A stretch of 64,000 nt of DNA from Streptomyces sannanensis (GCF_039536205.1 NZ_BAAAYL010000001.1:4278001-4342000); one strand, 5' to 3'. Shown: positions 1 through 9,186, numbered from the stretch's first letter. Notes: generated from the letters alone by a model not told the origin. Numbers and translations are program-made.

Positions 1-322
1 CGCCGACGCCCATCACCGCGCGGGCGGCGATGACCGGCGCGACGCTGTCGGCGAGTGCTCCGACGACCGAGCCGGCCAGAAAGATCCCGAGGCCGGCGAT
101 GAGCATCCGGCGGCGGCCGAAGCGGTCGCCGAGGAGTCCGGCCGGAAGCATCAGCGAGGCGAAGACGACGATGTAGGCGTCGGCCATCCATTGCTGTTCG
201 CCCGTGGTGGCGCCCAGCTGTCGGGCCATGGTCGGGAAGGCCACGTTGAGGATCGTCATGTCGAAGCCGAGCACCAGCATGCTCGCGACCATGGCGCCCA
301 GGGCCCACCAGCGGCGGTCCAT
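1..322 (-). CDS. MFS drug exporter, DHA2 type (partial, 3' end outside window)
   Basis: The N-terminal 107 codons of a major facilitator superfamily transporter, probably a proton-driven multidrug exporter in the cytoplasmic membrane. The start ATG (320-322) follows a strong GAGGAGG site. The visible part holds the first two to three membrane helices, including LGFDMTILNVAFP in helix 1. It also has the conserved MFS motif A between helices 2 and 3 (GLLGDRFGRRR). The motif and helix 1 resemble the 14-helix EmrB/QacA branch. The gene runs off the left edge, so substrate specificity cannot be judged. It points away from the hemolysin III gene's terminator. Confidence 0.85.
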   Translation of the reverse strand, partial: MDRRWWALGAMVASMLVLGFDMTILNVAFPTMARQLGATTGEQQWMADAYIVVFASLMLPAGLLGDRFGRRRMLIAGLGIFLAGSVVGALADSVAPVIAARAVMGVG

Positions 323-405
323 GCCCGCTCACCTCCTCACGAACAGGGCTTAAGAGTCGATATCAAATGCCAGTAACTCTCAAAAAAGAGTGTCCGTCAA
401 TGCTG

Positions 406-435
406 AAGGGCCGCGGCAGGAGTGCCGCGGCCCTT
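406..435 (-). terminator. Rho-independent-type hairpin after hemolysin III gene
   Basis: Perfect inverted repeat with 13-bp arms (AAGGGCCGCGGCA and its complement) and a 4-nt loop. It lies about 20 bp beyond the hemolysin III stop codon. There is no long T run, as is common in Streptomyces. Confidence 0.75.
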
Positions 436-456
436 GGAGGAGGGGGGAAGCGCAGG

Positions 457-1110
457 TCAGGCGTGCTGGTAGGCCACCAGTGAGATGCCGATGTAGTGGA
501 CGACGAACGCGGCCAGGGTGAAGGAGTGGAACACCTCGTGGAAGCCGAACCAGCGCGGAGAGGGGTTCGGGCGCTTCATGCCGTAGATCACTCCGCCCAC
601 GCTGTAGAGCAGTCCGCCGGCGATCACCAGTACCAGGACCGCGATCCCGCCGGTGCGCATGAAGTCCGGCAGGAAGAAGACCGCGGCCCAGCCCATCGCG
701 ATGTAGCAGGGGGTGTAGAGCCAGCGCGGGGCGCCGACCCAGAAGACCCGGAAGGCTATGCCGGCGGCGGCGGCCACCCATACGGCCCAGAGCAGGGCCT
801 CACCCTTGGCCTCCGGGAGGAGCAGCAGGGTGAGTGGGGTGTAGGTGCCCGCGATGATCAGGAAGATGTTGGCGTGGTCCAGTCTGCGCAGCACCGCGGT
901 GGCCCGTGGTCCCCAGTTGCCGCGGTGGTAGAGCGCGCTCACGCCGAAGAGCAGGCAGGCGGTCAGTACGTAGATGCCGCATGCCACCCGGCCGCGTGTG
1001 CTGTCCGCCAGCGCGGTGAGCACCAGTCCCGCGATCAGGACGGCGGGAAACATGCCGGCGTGCAGCCAGCCGCGGAGCCTGGGCTTCACCTGATCAGTCA
1101 TGGCCCGCAT
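457..1110 (-). CDS. Hemolysin III / PAQR family membrane protein
   Basis: A 217-residue integral membrane protein of the HlyIII (YqfA, PAQR-like) family, with about seven predicted helices. Family hallmarks are visible: SALYHR followed by LDHANIFLIIAGTYTP, and near the C-terminus FHEVFHSF and the final HY pair. These Ser, Asp and His residues form the metal-binding, hydrolase-like core in PAQR proteins. The cellular role in actinobacteria is poorly known and the 'hemolysin' name is historical. Met1 (1110) and Met4 (1101) are both possible starts; neither has a convincing Shine-Dalgarno. Two palindromes lie immediately upstream, so it may be controlled by a dedicated repressor. Confidence 0.85.
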   Translation of the reverse strand: MRAMTDQVKPRLRGWLHAGMFPAVLIAGLVLTALADSTRGRVACGIYVLTACLLFGVSALYHRGNWGPRATAVLRRLDHANIFLIIAGTYTPLTLLLLPEAKGEALLWAVWVAAAAGIAFRVFWVGAPRWLYTPCYIAMGWAAVFFLPDFMRTGGIAVLVLVIAGGLLYSVGGVIYGMKRPNPSPRWFGFHEVFHSFTLAAFVVHYIGISLVAYQHA

Positions 1111-1115
1111 GCTAT

Positions 1116-1143
1116 CTACGCACCCGTAGGTTACGTATACGTA
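1116..1143. promoter_or_regulatory. Two adjacent palindromes upstream of hemolysin III gene
   Basis: CTACGCACCCGTAG (1116-1129; 5-bp arms, 4-bp spacer) is followed 2 bp later by the perfect 12-bp palindrome TACGTATACGTA (1132-1143). They sit 6-33 bp upstream of the first candidate start, a typical repressor position. The shape suits a TetR- or GntR-like dimer, but no regulator gene adjoins. Operator function is inferred. Confidence 0.5.
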
Positions 1144-1341
1144 CTGTCGGGGTGACGGACAGTCCTACAAGTGGTAATGCTCACGTGAGAGGTCCTCTGG
1201 ACATATGGGCGTAATGCACGGATGATCAGATGAGTGCGGTCGGCACCGGATGAGCGCCAGAAGTGACAATGCCGTGAAGCATCCGGGTCGCAGCCCCCAC
1301 GGGGCAACAAATAAACAAAAACCCCTCAACAAGGAGCAATC

Positions 1342-3165
1342 GTGGCGCGCGACAACGCGGCTCCCGCTTCCGTACCCACCCATCACCAGGAGCTGATCTC
1401 CTGGGTCGACGAGATCGCAGCTCTGACCCAGCCCGACCGTGTCGTGTGGTGCGACGGCTCGGAGGCCGAGTACGAGCGGCTGTGCGAGGAGCTCGTCGCC
1501 AAGGGCACGTTCAAGAAGCTCGACCCGGTCAAGCGCCCGAACTCCTACTACGCCGCCTCCGACCCGACGGACGTGGCGCGTGTCGAGGACCGCACCTTCA
1601 TCTGCTCCGAGAAGGAGGAGGACGCGGGCCCGACCAACCACTGGAAGGCCCCGGCGGAGATGAAGGCCATCTTCGCGGGCGAGCAGGGCATCTTCCGCGG
1701 CTCCATGCGCGGCCGCACCATGTACGTCGTGCCCTTCTGCATGGGCCCCGTCGGCTCGCCGCTGTCCGCGATCGGCGTCGAGATCACCGACTCCGCCTAC
1801 GTCGCCGTCTCCATGCGCACCATGACCCGTATGGGCCAGGCCGTCCTCGACGAGCTCGGCGAGGACGGCTTCTTCGTCAAGGCCGTCCACACCCTCGGCG
1901 CTCCGCTCGCCGAGGGCGAGGCCGACGTTCCGTGGCCGTGCAACTCCACCAAGTACATCTCGCACTTCCCCGAGGCCCGTGAGATCTGGTCCTACGGCTC
2001 CGGCTACGGCGGCAACGCCCTGCTCGGCAAGAAGTGCTACGCCCTGCGCATCGCGTCCGTCATGGCCCGCGACGAGGGCTGGCTGGCCGAGCACATGCTG
2101 ATCCTCAAGCTGACCCCGCCGCAGGGTGAGGCCAAGTACGTCGCCGCGGCCTTCCCGTCCGCCTGTGGCAAGACCAACCTCGCCATGCTGGAGCCCACGA
2201 TCTCCGGCTGGACCGTGGAGACCATCGGTGACGACATCGCCTGGATGCGCTTCGGCGAGGACGGCCGCCTCTACGCGATCAACCCCGAGGCCGGCTTCTT
2301 CGGCGTCGCGCCCGGCACCGGCGAGCACACCAACGCCAACGCCATGAAGACCATGTGGGGCAACGCGGTCTTCACCAACGTCGCGCTGACCGACGACGGC
2401 GACGTGTGGTGGGAGGGCATGACCGAGGAGCTGCCCAAGCACCTCATCGACTGGAAGGGCAACGACTGGACGCCGGAGTCCGAGGCCCCGGCCGCCCACC
2501 CGAACGCCCGCTTCACCGTCCCCGCCTCCCAGTGCCCGATCATCGCGCCGGAGTGGGAGGACCCGAAGGGTGTGCCGATCTCGGCGATACTCTTCGGTGG
2601 CCGCCGCGCGTCCGCCGTCCCGCTGGTGACCGAGTCCTTCAACTGGCAGCACGGCGTCTTCCTCGGCGCGAACGTCGCCTCCGAGAAGACCGCCGCCGCC
2701 GAGGGCAAGGTCGGCGAGCTGCGCCGCGACCCGTTCGCCATGCTGCCGTTCTGCGGCTACAACATGGGCGACTACATGGCCCACTGGATCAAGGTCGGCA
2801 AGAGCGCCGACCAGTCCAAGCTGCCGAAGATCTACTACGTCAACTGGTTCCGCAAGAACGACGCCGGCAAGTTCGTCTGGCCGGGCTTCGGCGAGAACAG
2901 CCGTGTCCTGAAGTGGATCGTCGAGCGCCTGGACGGCAAGGCCGAGGGCGTCGAGACCCCCATCGGCATCCTGCCGGCCAAGGGCACCCTGGACACCGAG
3001 GGCCTGGACCTGTCGGAGTCGGACCTCGACTTCCTGCTGAAGGTCGACACCGACGTCTGGCGCGAGGAGGCCGCTCTGGTCCCCGAGCACCTCAACACCT
3101 TCGGTGACCACACGCCGAAGGAGCTGTGGGACGAGTACAACGCCCTGGTCGAGCGTCTCGGCTGA
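1342..3165 (+). CDS. pckG: Phosphoenolpyruvate carboxykinase (GTP)
   Basis: A 607-residue cytoplasmic enzyme that decarboxylates and phosphorylates oxaloacetate to phosphoenolpyruvate using GTP. It is the entry step of gluconeogenesis and an anaplerotic branch point. GTP-type features are clear: the P-loop FPSACGKTN (about residues 273-281), the [10 protein letters not shown] segment, the kinase-2 region GDDIAWMR, and the guanine-binding region around FGGRRAS and NWFRKN. Length equals the family norm. The GTG start follows AAGGAGC. It is a single gene with its own terminator. A 677-residue open frame on the opposite strand here is a GC-bias shadow. Confidence 0.97.
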   Translation: MARDNAAPASVPTHHQELISWVDEIAALTQPDRVVWCDGSEAEYERLCEELVAKGTFKKLDPVKRPNSYYAASDPTDVARVEDRTFICSEKEEDAGPTNHWKAPAEMKAIFAGEQGIFRGSMRGRTMYVVPFCMGPVGSPLSAIGVEITDSAYVAVSMRTMTRMGQAVLDELGEDGFFVKAVHTLGAPLAEGEADVPWPCNSTKYISHFPEAREIWSYGSGYGGNALLGKKCYALRIASVMARDEGWLAEHMLILKLTPPQGEAKYVAAAFPSACGKTNLAMLEPTISGWTVETIGDDIAWMRFGEDGRLYAINPEAGFFGVAPGTGEHTNANAMKTMWGNAVFTNVALTDDGDVWWEGMTEELPKHLIDWKGNDWTPESEAPAAHPNARFTVPASQCPIIAPEWEDPKGVPISAILFGGRRASAVPLVTESFNWQHGVFLGANVASEKTAAAEGKVGELRRDPFAMLPFCGYNMGDYMAHWIKVGKSADQSKLPKIYYVNWFRKNDAGKFVWPGFGENSRVLKWIVERLDGKAEGVETPIGILPAKGTLDTEGLDLSESDLDFLLKVDTDVWREEAALVPEHLNTFGDHTPKELWDEYNALVERLG

Positions 3166-3238
3166 GTCTTCCCGCAAGACCCACGCGGTGGGTGACATCC
3201 GCCCTGACCAGTGGTGTCATCACGAACCCGCCGCGTGA

Positions 3239-3282
3239 CCGGCCCCCGGAGCCCCCTCACGGCCCCGGGGGCCGGAATTTTT
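3239..3282 (+). terminator. pckG terminator
   Basis: An 11-bp stem CCGGCCCCCGG / CCGGGGGCCGG (3239-3249 and 3264-3274) is followed by AATTTTTT, a clear intrinsic terminator about 75 bp after the pckG stop. Confidence 0.9.
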
Positions 3283-3340
3283 TGGACTCATCCGGCGGTC
3301 GCCGCCGACGGCACGTGGTCCGGCACTGACCCGCCGCGCA

Positions 3341-3372
3341 CCGGCCCTCGGGTTTACGCACCCGGGGGCCGG
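3341..3372 (-). terminator. Hairpin overlapping the lipoprotein gene stop codon
   Basis: CCGGCCCTCGGG pairs with CCCGGGGGCCGG (12-bp arms, one mismatch) around the TAA stop at 3354-3356. It probably ends the three-gene minus-strand operon. Together with the pckG terminator it separates convergent transcription. Confidence 0.6.
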
Positions 3373-4013
3373 CTGCGGTCCTCCGGGTAGGTGGTGTCCA
3401 CCTCATGGGTGCCGCCCGGGATGGGGCCGGTGGAGGGGCTTGCGGCGGTGCCGGTCGTGGACCAGAAGTCGGAGCGCACGTTGGGGTACGGGATCTCCTG
3501 TCCCGCGTAGTTCGGGCCGTTGGGCTTGGTCGTCGGCTCGGCGACCTCGGACTCCTGCACGCAGGGGGTCTGCACCTCGAAGAAGGCCTGGCCCTTGGCG
3601 CCGATGGTCAGGTCGATCTGGAAGTCCTCGGGTGTCCGGGCGAAGATCGCCGGGTTCTCGGGATCCGTGTTCACCGAGGTGATCGTGTAGCCGCTCTTCT
3701 TCCAGAACCGCTCGATCACGCCGAGAAGGCTGCCGCGTCGCTGCTCGGAGATGATCGTCATCACCGCACGCCGACGGTTCACGACGCAGTTGCCTGCCGT
3801 GGTGACGTGGTGGGACCAGTGGATCTCCGGTACGACCGCCTTGATGGTGGCGTCCAGCATCGCGTCGGCCCGCTCGGCTGCTTCCTGCATGTTCATGCTT
3901 GCTGCGGCTCCTTTCTTCTCCGTGCCGTCTCCCAGCATTCCGCACCCCGCGACGAGCGCTCCTGCCGTCGTGATCGGGACTGCCATGCGCAGGACCCGCT
4001 TCATTCGCCTCAT
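3354..4013 (-). CDS. Secreted lipoprotein of DUF1023-hydrolase operon
   Basis: A 219-residue predicted lipoprotein. The signal peptide has a charged start and the lipobox LVAGC (Cys24), so it should be exported and lipid-anchored on the outer face of the membrane. The mature part carries two cysteines (after TAGN and in QTPC) that could pair. I recognise no enzymatic motif. The start overlaps the upstream hydrolase stop by 4 nt (ATGA), so the two are translationally coupled. Met4 is an alternative start. The operon order (small helical protein, hydrolase with helical N-terminus, lipoprotein) suggests a surface-associated set. Function unknown. Confidence 0.8.
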   Translation of the reverse strand: MRRMKRVLRMAVPITTAGALVAGCGMLGDGTEKKGAAASMNMQEAAERADAMLDATIKAVVPEIHWSHHVTTAGNCVVNRRRAVMTIISEQRRGSLLGVIERFWKKSGYTITSVNTDPENPAIFARTPEDFQIDLTIGAKGQAFFEVQTPCVQESEVAEPTTKPNGPNYAGQEIPYPNVRSDFWSTTGTAASPSTGPIPGGTHEVDTTYPEDRSRPPGA

Positions 4014-5800
4014 CGGTGCCTTTCGTGCGTGATGCCGCCGTGCCCGGAGACGATCCGGGCCATATTGTCCGCGGACACCCGGTCCAGCTCGGGCGTGAAG
4101 TACTGGGAGTGTGCGTCGAAGCCGCCCAGGTCCATGATCGGGCGCGGGCCGTCGTCGACCAGGAAGCGCTGCGCGCCGAACGCCTTGCTCGCCGGGTCCT
4201 TGCCGAAGTAGAGATCGTCGTCGCCCGGGTCGGCGATGTCGCCCGCGACATACGCCCCGACCGGACCCAGGAGGCCGAAGCCGATGACACCGGCCACGCT
4301 CTGCAGCTTCGACGGCAGCTTCGTCACCAGGTCGTTGTCCGCCGCCCCCACGAAGACGTGGTCCCGGCTCACACCCAGATCCTCGGCCTTGTCCACGCCG
4401 ACGCCAGGGCTGCCGACCAGGATGATGTCGTCCACACCCGGGATTCCGTGCTCCTGCCTGGCCGCCGTACCGACCGTGAGCGAGCCGTAGGAGTGCCCGA
4501 TGGCGGTGATGTGGGGGTCGAGGTTCTCGTTCGTGGCCGAGAGTCCGGTCATGAAGCGGTTGTAGGCGGGCGCTCCCCGTTCGGCGTCCCCCGTGCTCAT
4601 GACGTCCACGTTCTGCGGCGCGTCATAGCCGAGCCAGACGATCGAGGCGCTGGACCGGTCGTATTTCTGTGCGCCGAGGGCGGTGTCACGGGCCCGCTTC
4701 ATCGTGCCGTCGACGAAATCGCCGTCCAGCTTGGTGCCCAGCCCCGGCACGTACGCCGACACGTTCTGCGCGGTGTCCGGGTTGCCGTACGAGACGATGG
4801 CCCGGCCGTTGCCCTCGTCCCCGATGCCCAGCAGGAAGATCGGCGGATAGTCCGGCTCGTTCAGCTTCTCCTGCATCTTCCGCAGCGCGTCCAGCTTCGT
4901 ACCCGCGTCGTCGTCGTGGCTGCGCCCCAGTTCGTCCATCAGGATCGGCAGGTAGCGCCGGTTCGCCTCGTCGCGGGAGGCGGCCGGGATCCCGTCGAGA
5001 TTGCCGATCAGGTCCGGCGCGACCTTCAGGTACTCCTGCCGCTGCTCCTCGGTGAGCCCGTCCCACCATGCCTTGCGCTCCGCCGGGGACGTGTCCTCGG
5101 GGATGCCGCGCGCCAGGTAGTCGCTCGCCGTGGACCGGACGTCCGCCGTGTCGTGGGCCGCGTCCCTCAGCGTGGCGTCCGTGACGTCCAGGCCCTTGGC
5201 GGCCTTGAGTTCCCCCAGGGTCTTCGCGTACTTGCCGTCGATCTCGTGCGCGGACCGCACCGCCCGGGCTATGCGGTCGGCTATGTCCTGGGCCTTCGCC
5301 GCGTTCGGGTCGGGCTTGAGGATGCCGGGTCCGTACCGGCCGAGCGGCGGCGCCTCCAGCGGCAGACGGGAGTTGCCGTGGGCCGAGCCGCCCGCGTACT
5401 CGCGCGGGCCGAGGAGGGTGTCCTGCGTGGAGGCCGGATAACTGACGGAGCCGTCCGGGTGGACGGTGAACTTCAGCTCCTCGGCGTCCTGGAGGGCGTC
5501 CTTCAACTGCCGCTGAGGGGCGGCCAGGTCGGCGGCCAGACCGTTGAGGGCCGTGCGGACCAGACCGCACTCGGTGTGCAGGTACTGGAAGTTCCGGCTC
5601 AGCCGGGTCAGCTGCCCCACGGCTTTCTCCGCGGACTCGCTCTCCTGGGTCTCCCGCAGCTTGGCGGTCATCGCCTTGTCGACTCGTCCGCGGTCGGTGT
5701 CCGACCTCCCGGAGACCTCGTTCCAGGCGTCCGCCGCCTCCGTGAGCTCGGACAGTTCGAGATCGCGCAGCTGCTGCCAGGTCAGGGTGCTCCCGCTCAC
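4010..5800 (-). CDS. Alpha/beta hydrolase with helical N-terminus (DUF1023 type)
   Basis: A 596-residue protein. The N-terminal half (about 1-250) is helical and charged, resembling the WXG/LXG-like N-termini found on secreted actinobacterial proteins. The C-terminal half (about 310-540) is an alpha/beta hydrolase of the DUF1023 class. The nucleophile elbow GHSYGS is plain, with a VGSPGVGVD segment after it and a downstream Asp (GAADNDLV). A C-terminal HSQYF probably supplies the His. No signal peptide is visible, so export would need a specialised route. Both ends overlap neighbouring genes by 4 nt. Substrate unknown. Confidence 0.85.
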   Translation of the reverse strand: MSGSTLTWQQLRDLELSELTEAADAWNEVSGRSDTDRGRVDKAMTAKLRETQESESAEKAVGQLTRLSRNFQYLHTECGLVRTALNGLAADLAAPQRQLKDALQDAEELKFTVHPDGSVSYPASTQDTLLGPREYAGGSAHGNSRLPLEAPPLGRYGPGILKPDPNAAKAQDIADRIARAVRSAHEIDGKYAKTLGELKAAKGLDVTDATLRDAAHDTADVRSTASDYLARGIPEDTSPAERKAWWDGLTEEQRQEYLKVAPDLIGNLDGIPAASRDEANRRYLPILMDELGRSHDDDAGTKLDALRKMQEKLNEPDYPPIFLLGIGDEGNGRAIVSYGNPDTAQNVSAYVPGLGTKLDGDFVDGTMKRARDTALGAQKYDRSSASIVWLGYDAPQNVDVMSTGDAERGAPAYNRFMTGLSATNENLDPHITAIGHSYGSLTVGTAARQEHGIPGVDDIILVGSPGVGVDKAEDLGVSRDHVFVGAADNDLVTKLPSKLQSVAGVIGFGLLGPVGAYVAGDIADPGDDDLYFGKDPASKAFGAQRFLVDDGPRPIMDLGGFDAHSQYFTPELDRVSADNMARIVSGHGGITHERHR

Positions 5801-6249
5801 CGGTGCTCACCCGACTTCGCCACGGCCCGGACCGACTGCCCGACCTCGTCGTCCGTCTCGCCCATCTCCTTGGCGACCGTCGCCAGCGAGCCCTGGAGAG
5901 ATCCGCACTCGTCCCGGACGGCGGTGAGCCGGTCCTCCCACGAGTCCAGTACGGAGGTCAGCGCGGCCAGCGACGACAGGCCGGTGAGGCCCGAGGTGGC
6001 GCCCTCGTGTCCGGGGCGCAGTCGGCTGCGGCTCTGCTCGGTGCTGGTGCGCAGGTCACCGGCGGTGCCGGAGGCACTCGTCCAAGGCCCATGACTGTGC
6101 TTCAGCTCTCCACCGCCCGCAGAACCGCCGGAGCCGTCTGCCGCGGCGGAGGCCAGGGACATGCGCGCCTCCCGGGCGCCGCCGGGCGTCGGCGTTCTCG
6201 GCACCGACGCCATGTCCAGCAGTTCCTGCAGGCTTTCCGAGTAGGACAC
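5797..6249 (-). CDS. Small helical partner protein upstream of DUF1023 hydrolase
   Basis: A 150-residue hydrophilic protein, first gene of the operon. I chose GTG 6249 because GGGGGGA lies about 7 nt upstream; an ATG at 6294 would add 15 residues but lacks a good ribosome site. A Gly/Ser-rich middle is followed by a C-terminal helical stretch (about 85-145) with regular Leu/Val/Ala spacing. That stretch resembles the size and character of WXG100/ESX-like proteins, but no clear WXG motif is present. Its stop overlaps the hydrolase start (ATGA). Partner function is inferred from coupling. Confidence 0.65.
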   Translation of the reverse strand: MSYSESLQELLDMASVPRTPTPGGAREARMSLASAAADGSGGSAGGGELKHSHGPWTSASGTAGDLRTSTEQSRSRLRPGHEGATSGLTGLSSLAALTSVLDSWEDRLTAVRDECGSLQGSLATVAKEMGETDDEVGQSVRAVAKSGEHR

Positions 6250-6339
6250 GCCCCATCCCCCCGTCGGCGTCCTTGTGTTCGGACGTGTGATCACGTGCCG
6301 GAGACGTTAGCAAGGGGGTGACGCGGCGGGGCCGCATCC

Positions 6340-7551
6340 TCAGAACTGGCTGTACCCGTCCAGGAACGACCCGATACGCGTCACCGCGTCCGTCAGGTCC
6401 TCCACCGTCGGCAGTGTCACGATCCGGAAGTGATCGGGCTCCGGCCAGTTGAAGCCGGTGCCGTGCACCACCATGATCTTCTCGGCCCGCAGCAGATCGA
6501 GGACCATCTGCCGGTCGTCCTTCAGCTTGTAGACCTTCGGGTCGAGCCTCGGGAACAGATACAGCGCGCCCTTCGGCTTCACGCACGTCACGCCCGGGAT
6601 CCGCGTCAGCAGCTCGTAGGCCGTGTCGCGCTGCTCCAGCAGCCGCCCGCCCGGCAGCACCAGCTGCTCGATCGACTGCCGGCCGCCGAGCGCGGTGGCC
6701 ACGCCGTGCTGCGAGGGCATGTTCGCGCACAGCCGCATATTGGCGAGGACCGTCAGCCCCTCGATGTACGAGGAGGCGTGCTCCTTCGGGCCGCAGACCG
6801 CCAGCCAGCCGGCGCGGTAGCCGGCCACCCGGTAGTTCTTGGACAGGCCGTTGAAGGTCAGCACCATCAGATCGGGGGCGACCACGGCGGTCGGGGTGTG
6901 CGTGGCACCTTCGTAGAGGATCTTGTCGTAGATCTCGTCGGAGCAGACCACCAGATTGTGGCGCCGCGCGATATCCGTGAGCCCGCGCAGCATCTCCTCG
7001 TCGTACACCGCACCCGTCGGATTGTTCGGGTTGATGATGACGATCGCCTTGGTGCGGTCGGTGATCTTGCGCTCGATGTCCGCCAGGTCCGGCATCCAGT
7101 CGGACTGCTCGTCGCAGCGGTAGTGCACGGCCGTACCGCCGGAGAGTGAGACGGCGGCGGTCCACAGCGGATAGTCCGGGGCCGGTACGAGCACCTCGTC
7201 GCCGTCGTCGAGCAGCGCCTGCATCGACATCACGATCAGCTCGGAGACGCCGTTGCCGAGGTAGATGTCCTCGACATCCAGCTCGATGCCCTTGGTCTGG
7301 TAGTGCTGCATCACCGCGCGGCGCGCGGACAGCAGCCCCTTCGCGTCGCCGTAGCCGTGTGCTCCGGACAGATTGCGGAGCATGTCCTCCAGAATCTCCG
7401 GCGGGCACTCGAACCCGAACGCGGCGGGGTTGCCGGTGTTGAGCTTGAGGATGCGATGACCAGCTGCTTCGAGCCGCATCGCCTCCTCGAGCACCGGGCC
7501 CCGGATCTCGTAACAGACGTTGGCGAGCTTCGTCGACTGGATCACCTGCAT
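6340..7551 (-). CDS. PLP-dependent aminotransferase, AlaT type
   Basis: A 403-residue class I/II aminotransferase, probably the alanine transaminase interconverting pyruvate/glutamate and alanine/2-oxoglutarate in the cytoplasm. The fold-type I motifs are present: GNGVSELI, the cofactor-contacting NPNNPTG, the Asp-Tyr pair in SDEIYDK, and the Schiff-base lysine in NGLSKNYR. The start at MQVIQSTK matches the usual length of this family, although the best ribosome site (GGGAGGGAG) is about 18 nt upstream. A longer N-terminus cannot be excluded. Confidence 0.92.
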   Translation of the reverse strand: MQVIQSTKLANVCYEIRGPVLEEAMRLEAAGHRILKLNTGNPAAFGFECPPEILEDMLRNLSGAHGYGDAKGLLSARRAVMQHYQTKGIELDVEDIYLGNGVSELIVMSMQALLDDGDEVLVPAPDYPLWTAAVSLSGGTAVHYRCDEQSDWMPDLADIERKITDRTKAIVIINPNNPTGAVYDEEMLRGLTDIARRHNLVVCSDEIYDKILYEGATHTPTAVVAPDLMVLTFNGLSKNYRVAGYRAGWLAVCGPKEHASSYIEGLTVLANMRLCANMPSQHGVATALGGRQSIEQLVLPGGRLLEQRDTAYELLTRIPGVTCVKPKGALYLFPRLDPKVYKLKDDRQMVLDLLRAEKIMVVHGTGFNWPEPDHFRIVTLPTVEDLTDAVTRIGSFLDGYSQF

Positions 7552-7672
7552 GTCCGGGAGCTTACGGCTCCCTCCCTGTGAACGCTTCGTGTTTTGCGCC
7601 ACGTGGCCCATTGGAATTGTCCGGATTGGTTCCCCATGTCCGGCGGGCGGCCTTTCCGTCCGGGTTCCGCCA

Positions 7673-8413
7673 CTACGGCAGGGGGTGGCGCAGCGCCGCC
7701 AGGCTGCCCTCGTCCGGCAGGTGGACCCAGCCCTCGACCGCGGCGGCGCGGGCGTCCGCCTCGGTCGCGGGGCCGGCCGTGAGGCCCAGGGCCACGGCAC
7801 GGGCCACGAGCGCCGCGATCAGCGCGTCGAAGGCGTGCTCGCTCGTGTCGTACGCCGCCCGCTCCGCGGCCCCGCAGCGCAGCCAGGGCGCCGCGGCGCA
7901 CAGCTCCGTCATCGACCGCTCCGGCCCCAGCCCCCACCGGCGGCGCGCCGCCGCGGGGTAGACCTCGGTGACCTGTCCCGTACCGGCGCGCTCCACGGGG
8001 CGGCCCAGGGCGGCGAGCCCGTCGGCCAGATGCGCCCAGCGAGCCGCCGCCGCGCCCAGCCGGTCGAAGGCCACCGTCAGCGGGTAACGGCCGGTCGCCT
8101 CCCGTACGACCAGGTCGGTACGGCGGAAGCGCATCGTGGCGCGGTGCGTCGCGCTGTCCGTGCCACGGCCCGGCCAGGGGCGTCCTTCCGTGTGGGCGGC
8201 GACCGCTTCGACGAAGGCGACCGGCCAGCCGAAGGGGCAGTCCACCCCCACCCGGTCGTCGTCCGCCAAGCCGGTGATCAGGGCGAGCAGCTCGTCGTCA
8301 CCGCACCGTAGCCGCGGGGGCGTGACCCTTGCCGTCCCGTCGTCCGCCCAGTCGACGACGGCGGCCGCGGTCGTCTTCGGGCTCGCGGCGAGATCGATAC
8401 CGAGGGTGCGCAT
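7673..8413 (-). CDS. DUF429 family protein
   Basis: A 246-residue cytoplasmic protein of the DUF429 family, whose fold resembles RNase H and actin-like ATPases. The N-terminal MRTLGIDLAASP and central VGVDCPFGWP carry the conserved acidic residues, and a C-terminal EHAFDALIAAL segment also matches. The start at ATG 8413 removes an unrelated 20-residue extension and leaves a weak GGA site. It is divergent from the toxin gene. Biochemical role unknown. Confidence 0.8.
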   Translation of the reverse strand: MRTLGIDLAASPKTTAAAVVDWADDGTARVTPPRLRCGDDELLALITGLADDDRVGVDCPFGWPVAFVEAVAAHTEGRPWPGRGTDSATHRATMRFRRTDLVVREATGRYPLTVAFDRLGAAAARWAHLADGLAALGRPVERAGTGQVTEVYPAAARRRWGLGPERSMTELCAAAPWLRCGAAERAAYDTSEHAFDALIAALVARAVALGLTAGPATEADARAAAVEGWVHLPDEGSLAALRHPLP

Positions 8414-8480
8414 GGGTCCATCATCCGGTCCGCCCTGTCGGGTGCGTGACTTTGCCACCCCTTCCGCGTTCATACAGCGT

Positions 8481-8846
8481 ATGAGCGACCTGTACGGCTT
8501 CGAGATCGAGCCAGAGGTGCGGGCCTGGCTGGAGGGCCTGGGCGGCCACGACTACAAGCGTGTGGACGAGGTCGCCGGCCTGCCGGCAGAGCTGGGGCCC
8601 GAGCTGGGTGGACCGTGGGCGGACCACCTTGACGGACAGGTGTGGGAACTGCGTCTCCGCTTTCGGGACATCGCACCGCGGATCACTTACTGGATCAAGC
8701 CGAACCGGACGATCGTGCTGCTCACCGTGTTCCGCAAGACCAAACAGCACGATCAGGCCCAGATCGACCGGGCCGTGCGCGCCCAGAAGCTCTGCGAGAG
8801 CGAGCATCATGGACCAGTGATCGCGACCTATGAGAGGCAGGCATGA
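8481..8846 (+). CDS. RelE/HigB (Gp49-like) toxin
   Basis: A 121-residue predicted ribosome-dependent mRNA interferase toxin. The signature region WELRLRF then ITYWIKPN and LLTVFRKTKQ matches the Gp49/HigB branch, with the basic cluster RKTKQ near the active site. Its stop overlaps the start of the XRE antitoxin (ATGA), giving the toxin-first order typical of HigBA. No Shine-Dalgarno precedes ATG 8481; TTGCCA and CATACA upstream leave room only for a very short or absent leader, so leaderless translation is plausible. Confidence 0.85.
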   Translation: MSDLYGFEIEPEVRAWLEGLGGHDYKRVDEVAGLPAELGPELGGPWADHLDGQVWELRLRFRDIAPRITYWIKPNRTIVLLTVFRKTKQHDQAQIDRAVRAQKLCESEHHGPVIATYERQA

Positions 8847-9154
8847 TGGCTGGGCAGCACAGCCGGTGGACGCCGTCGGGTATCGACACGGACGATCCCG
8901 AACGGATTGCCATCCGTGAGGCCCTGGCCTTCGGTAAGGCGCTGTACGACCGCCGTACCGTGCTCGGTCTGAGCGCGGCGGAGCTGGCTGAACGCGCAGG
9001 TATGACACAGGACGACATCGAGTGCATCGAAGAGGGCGGCACGGAACCGACTGTGGCGCTGCTCAGGATCCTCGCTGCCGCGCTGGACGCGGATGTTCGC
9101 CTCACTCCCGGGCACGACCTCGGCTCGCTCTGGTTCGAGGCGCGCGCCGCATAG
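8843..9154 (+). CDS. XRE-family antitoxin
   Basis: A 103-residue helix-turn-helix protein that should neutralise the upstream HigB-like toxin and repress the pair. The HTH spans about residues 37-92 (ALYDRRTVLGLSAAELAERAG, then the recognition helix in TQDDIECIEEG). The N-terminal 30 residues probably contribute to toxin binding. The 4-nt overlap with the toxin implies coupled translation. No second copy or mobile element adjoins. Confidence 0.85.
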   Translation: MMAGQHSRWTPSGIDTDDPERIAIREALAFGKALYDRRTVLGLSAAELAERAGMTQDDIECIEEGGTEPTVALLRILAAALDADVRLTPGHDLGSLWFEARAA

Positions 9155-9186
9155 CAGGCGTGGCGTTCCGGTCCGCCCCCGCTTTC

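Noticed and set aside
1165..3198. A 677-codon open frame on the minus strand opposite pckG
   Set aside because: It mirrors pckG codon positions (GC-bias shadow), is Val/Gly/Leu/Asp-rich, and has no ribosome site or family resemblance.
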